5,627 nt of DNA from Patescibacteria group bacterium (GTDB taxonomy: Bacteria; Patescibacteriota; Microgenomatia; UBA12405; JAHJSD01), in the NCBI GenBank assembly GCA_018830585.1, contig JAHJSD010000050.1, positions 1 through 5,627 of the forward strand. Reading direction: 5' to 3'. Below the pieces are notes generated by a model. That model was not told the DNA's origin and made no database searches. It saw only the letters and a list, made by a program, of their open reading frames with translations. Position numbers and translations under genes: made by a program. Positions 5,603 through 5,627 of this stretch are shown here, one piece after another. Position 1 is the first letter of the stretch. Each line of letters begins with the position of its first letter.

Positions 5603-5618
5603 AAGGTTTAAAAACCTT
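5603..5618 (+). terminator. Weak hairpin just after the ABC exporter stop
   Basis: AAGGTTT (5603-5609) pairs with AAACCTT (5612-5618), with a two-base gap. It begins four bases after the stop codon. The stem is A+T-rich, the loop is too tight without opening a pair, and the tail (TAATTGACC) is poor in T, so termination here is only possible. The window ends nine bases later. Confidence 0.25.
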
Positions 5619-5627
5619 TAATTGACC

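Noticed and set aside
1..5627. CRISPR array, defence system or transposase gene
   Set aside because: No regularly spaced repeats with unique spacers, and no ORF with nuclease, integrase or transposase motifs. The two long ORFs are housekeeping-type genes.

Overview
The window carries two complete genes on the + strand: a ClpB-type AAA+ disaggregase (692-3274) and an ABC exporter half-transporter (3829-5598). They sit among unusually large non-coding stretches (1-691 and 3275-3828) that are rich in repeats and RNA-like secondary structure. Base composition is moderate and both genes read in the standard bacterial code. The dispersed 20-bp palindrome CCTGCCTGCCGGCAGGCAGG, the 'GTCATTCTGAGCGTAGCG' family repeat and the poor Shine-Dalgarno sequences fit a Patescibacteria/CPR-like bacterium (perhaps Microgenomates or Parcubacteria). 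That placement is inference from style, not from a marker gene.

Region by region. 1-52 is one copy of a 52-bp direct repeat, found again at 499-550. 58-85 is a possible promoter lying just at the repeat edge. About 92-282 looks like a self-contained structured RNA: a 9-bp closing helix, four mutually complementary GC-rich segments that can pair in two exclusive ways, and a clear intrinsic terminator (261-282). 286-640 has no convincing gene and holds a composite repeat (inverted and direct CTCRGRATGAC motifs, the palindrome, the 52-bp repeat and a long imperfect hairpin), ending in a weak terminator candidate. 647-691 is the clpB control region: a sigma70-like promoter (654-682) overlapped by a degenerate CIRCE operator (647-673), with a predicted transcription start almost on the ATG.

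After clpB there are 554 bp without a convincing gene. The first 365 nt contain long-range complementarities, several of which work better as + strand RNA (G-U on +, A-C on -), and they end at a terminator candidate (3639-3692). Then comes a 12-bp perfect stem (3701-3712/3756-3767) whose loop carries a third copy of the palindrome, and then the ABC exporter.

Functionally, ClpB rescues aggregated proteins after stress and is probably controlled by the HrcA repressor through the CIRCE-like site. The ABC exporter appears to be a separate transcription unit, with transmembrane-domain motifs resembling the ATM1/ABCB7 group; its substrate cannot be read from the sequence. No operon link between the two genes is evident. 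The most interesting unexplained material is the two candidate structured RNAs.
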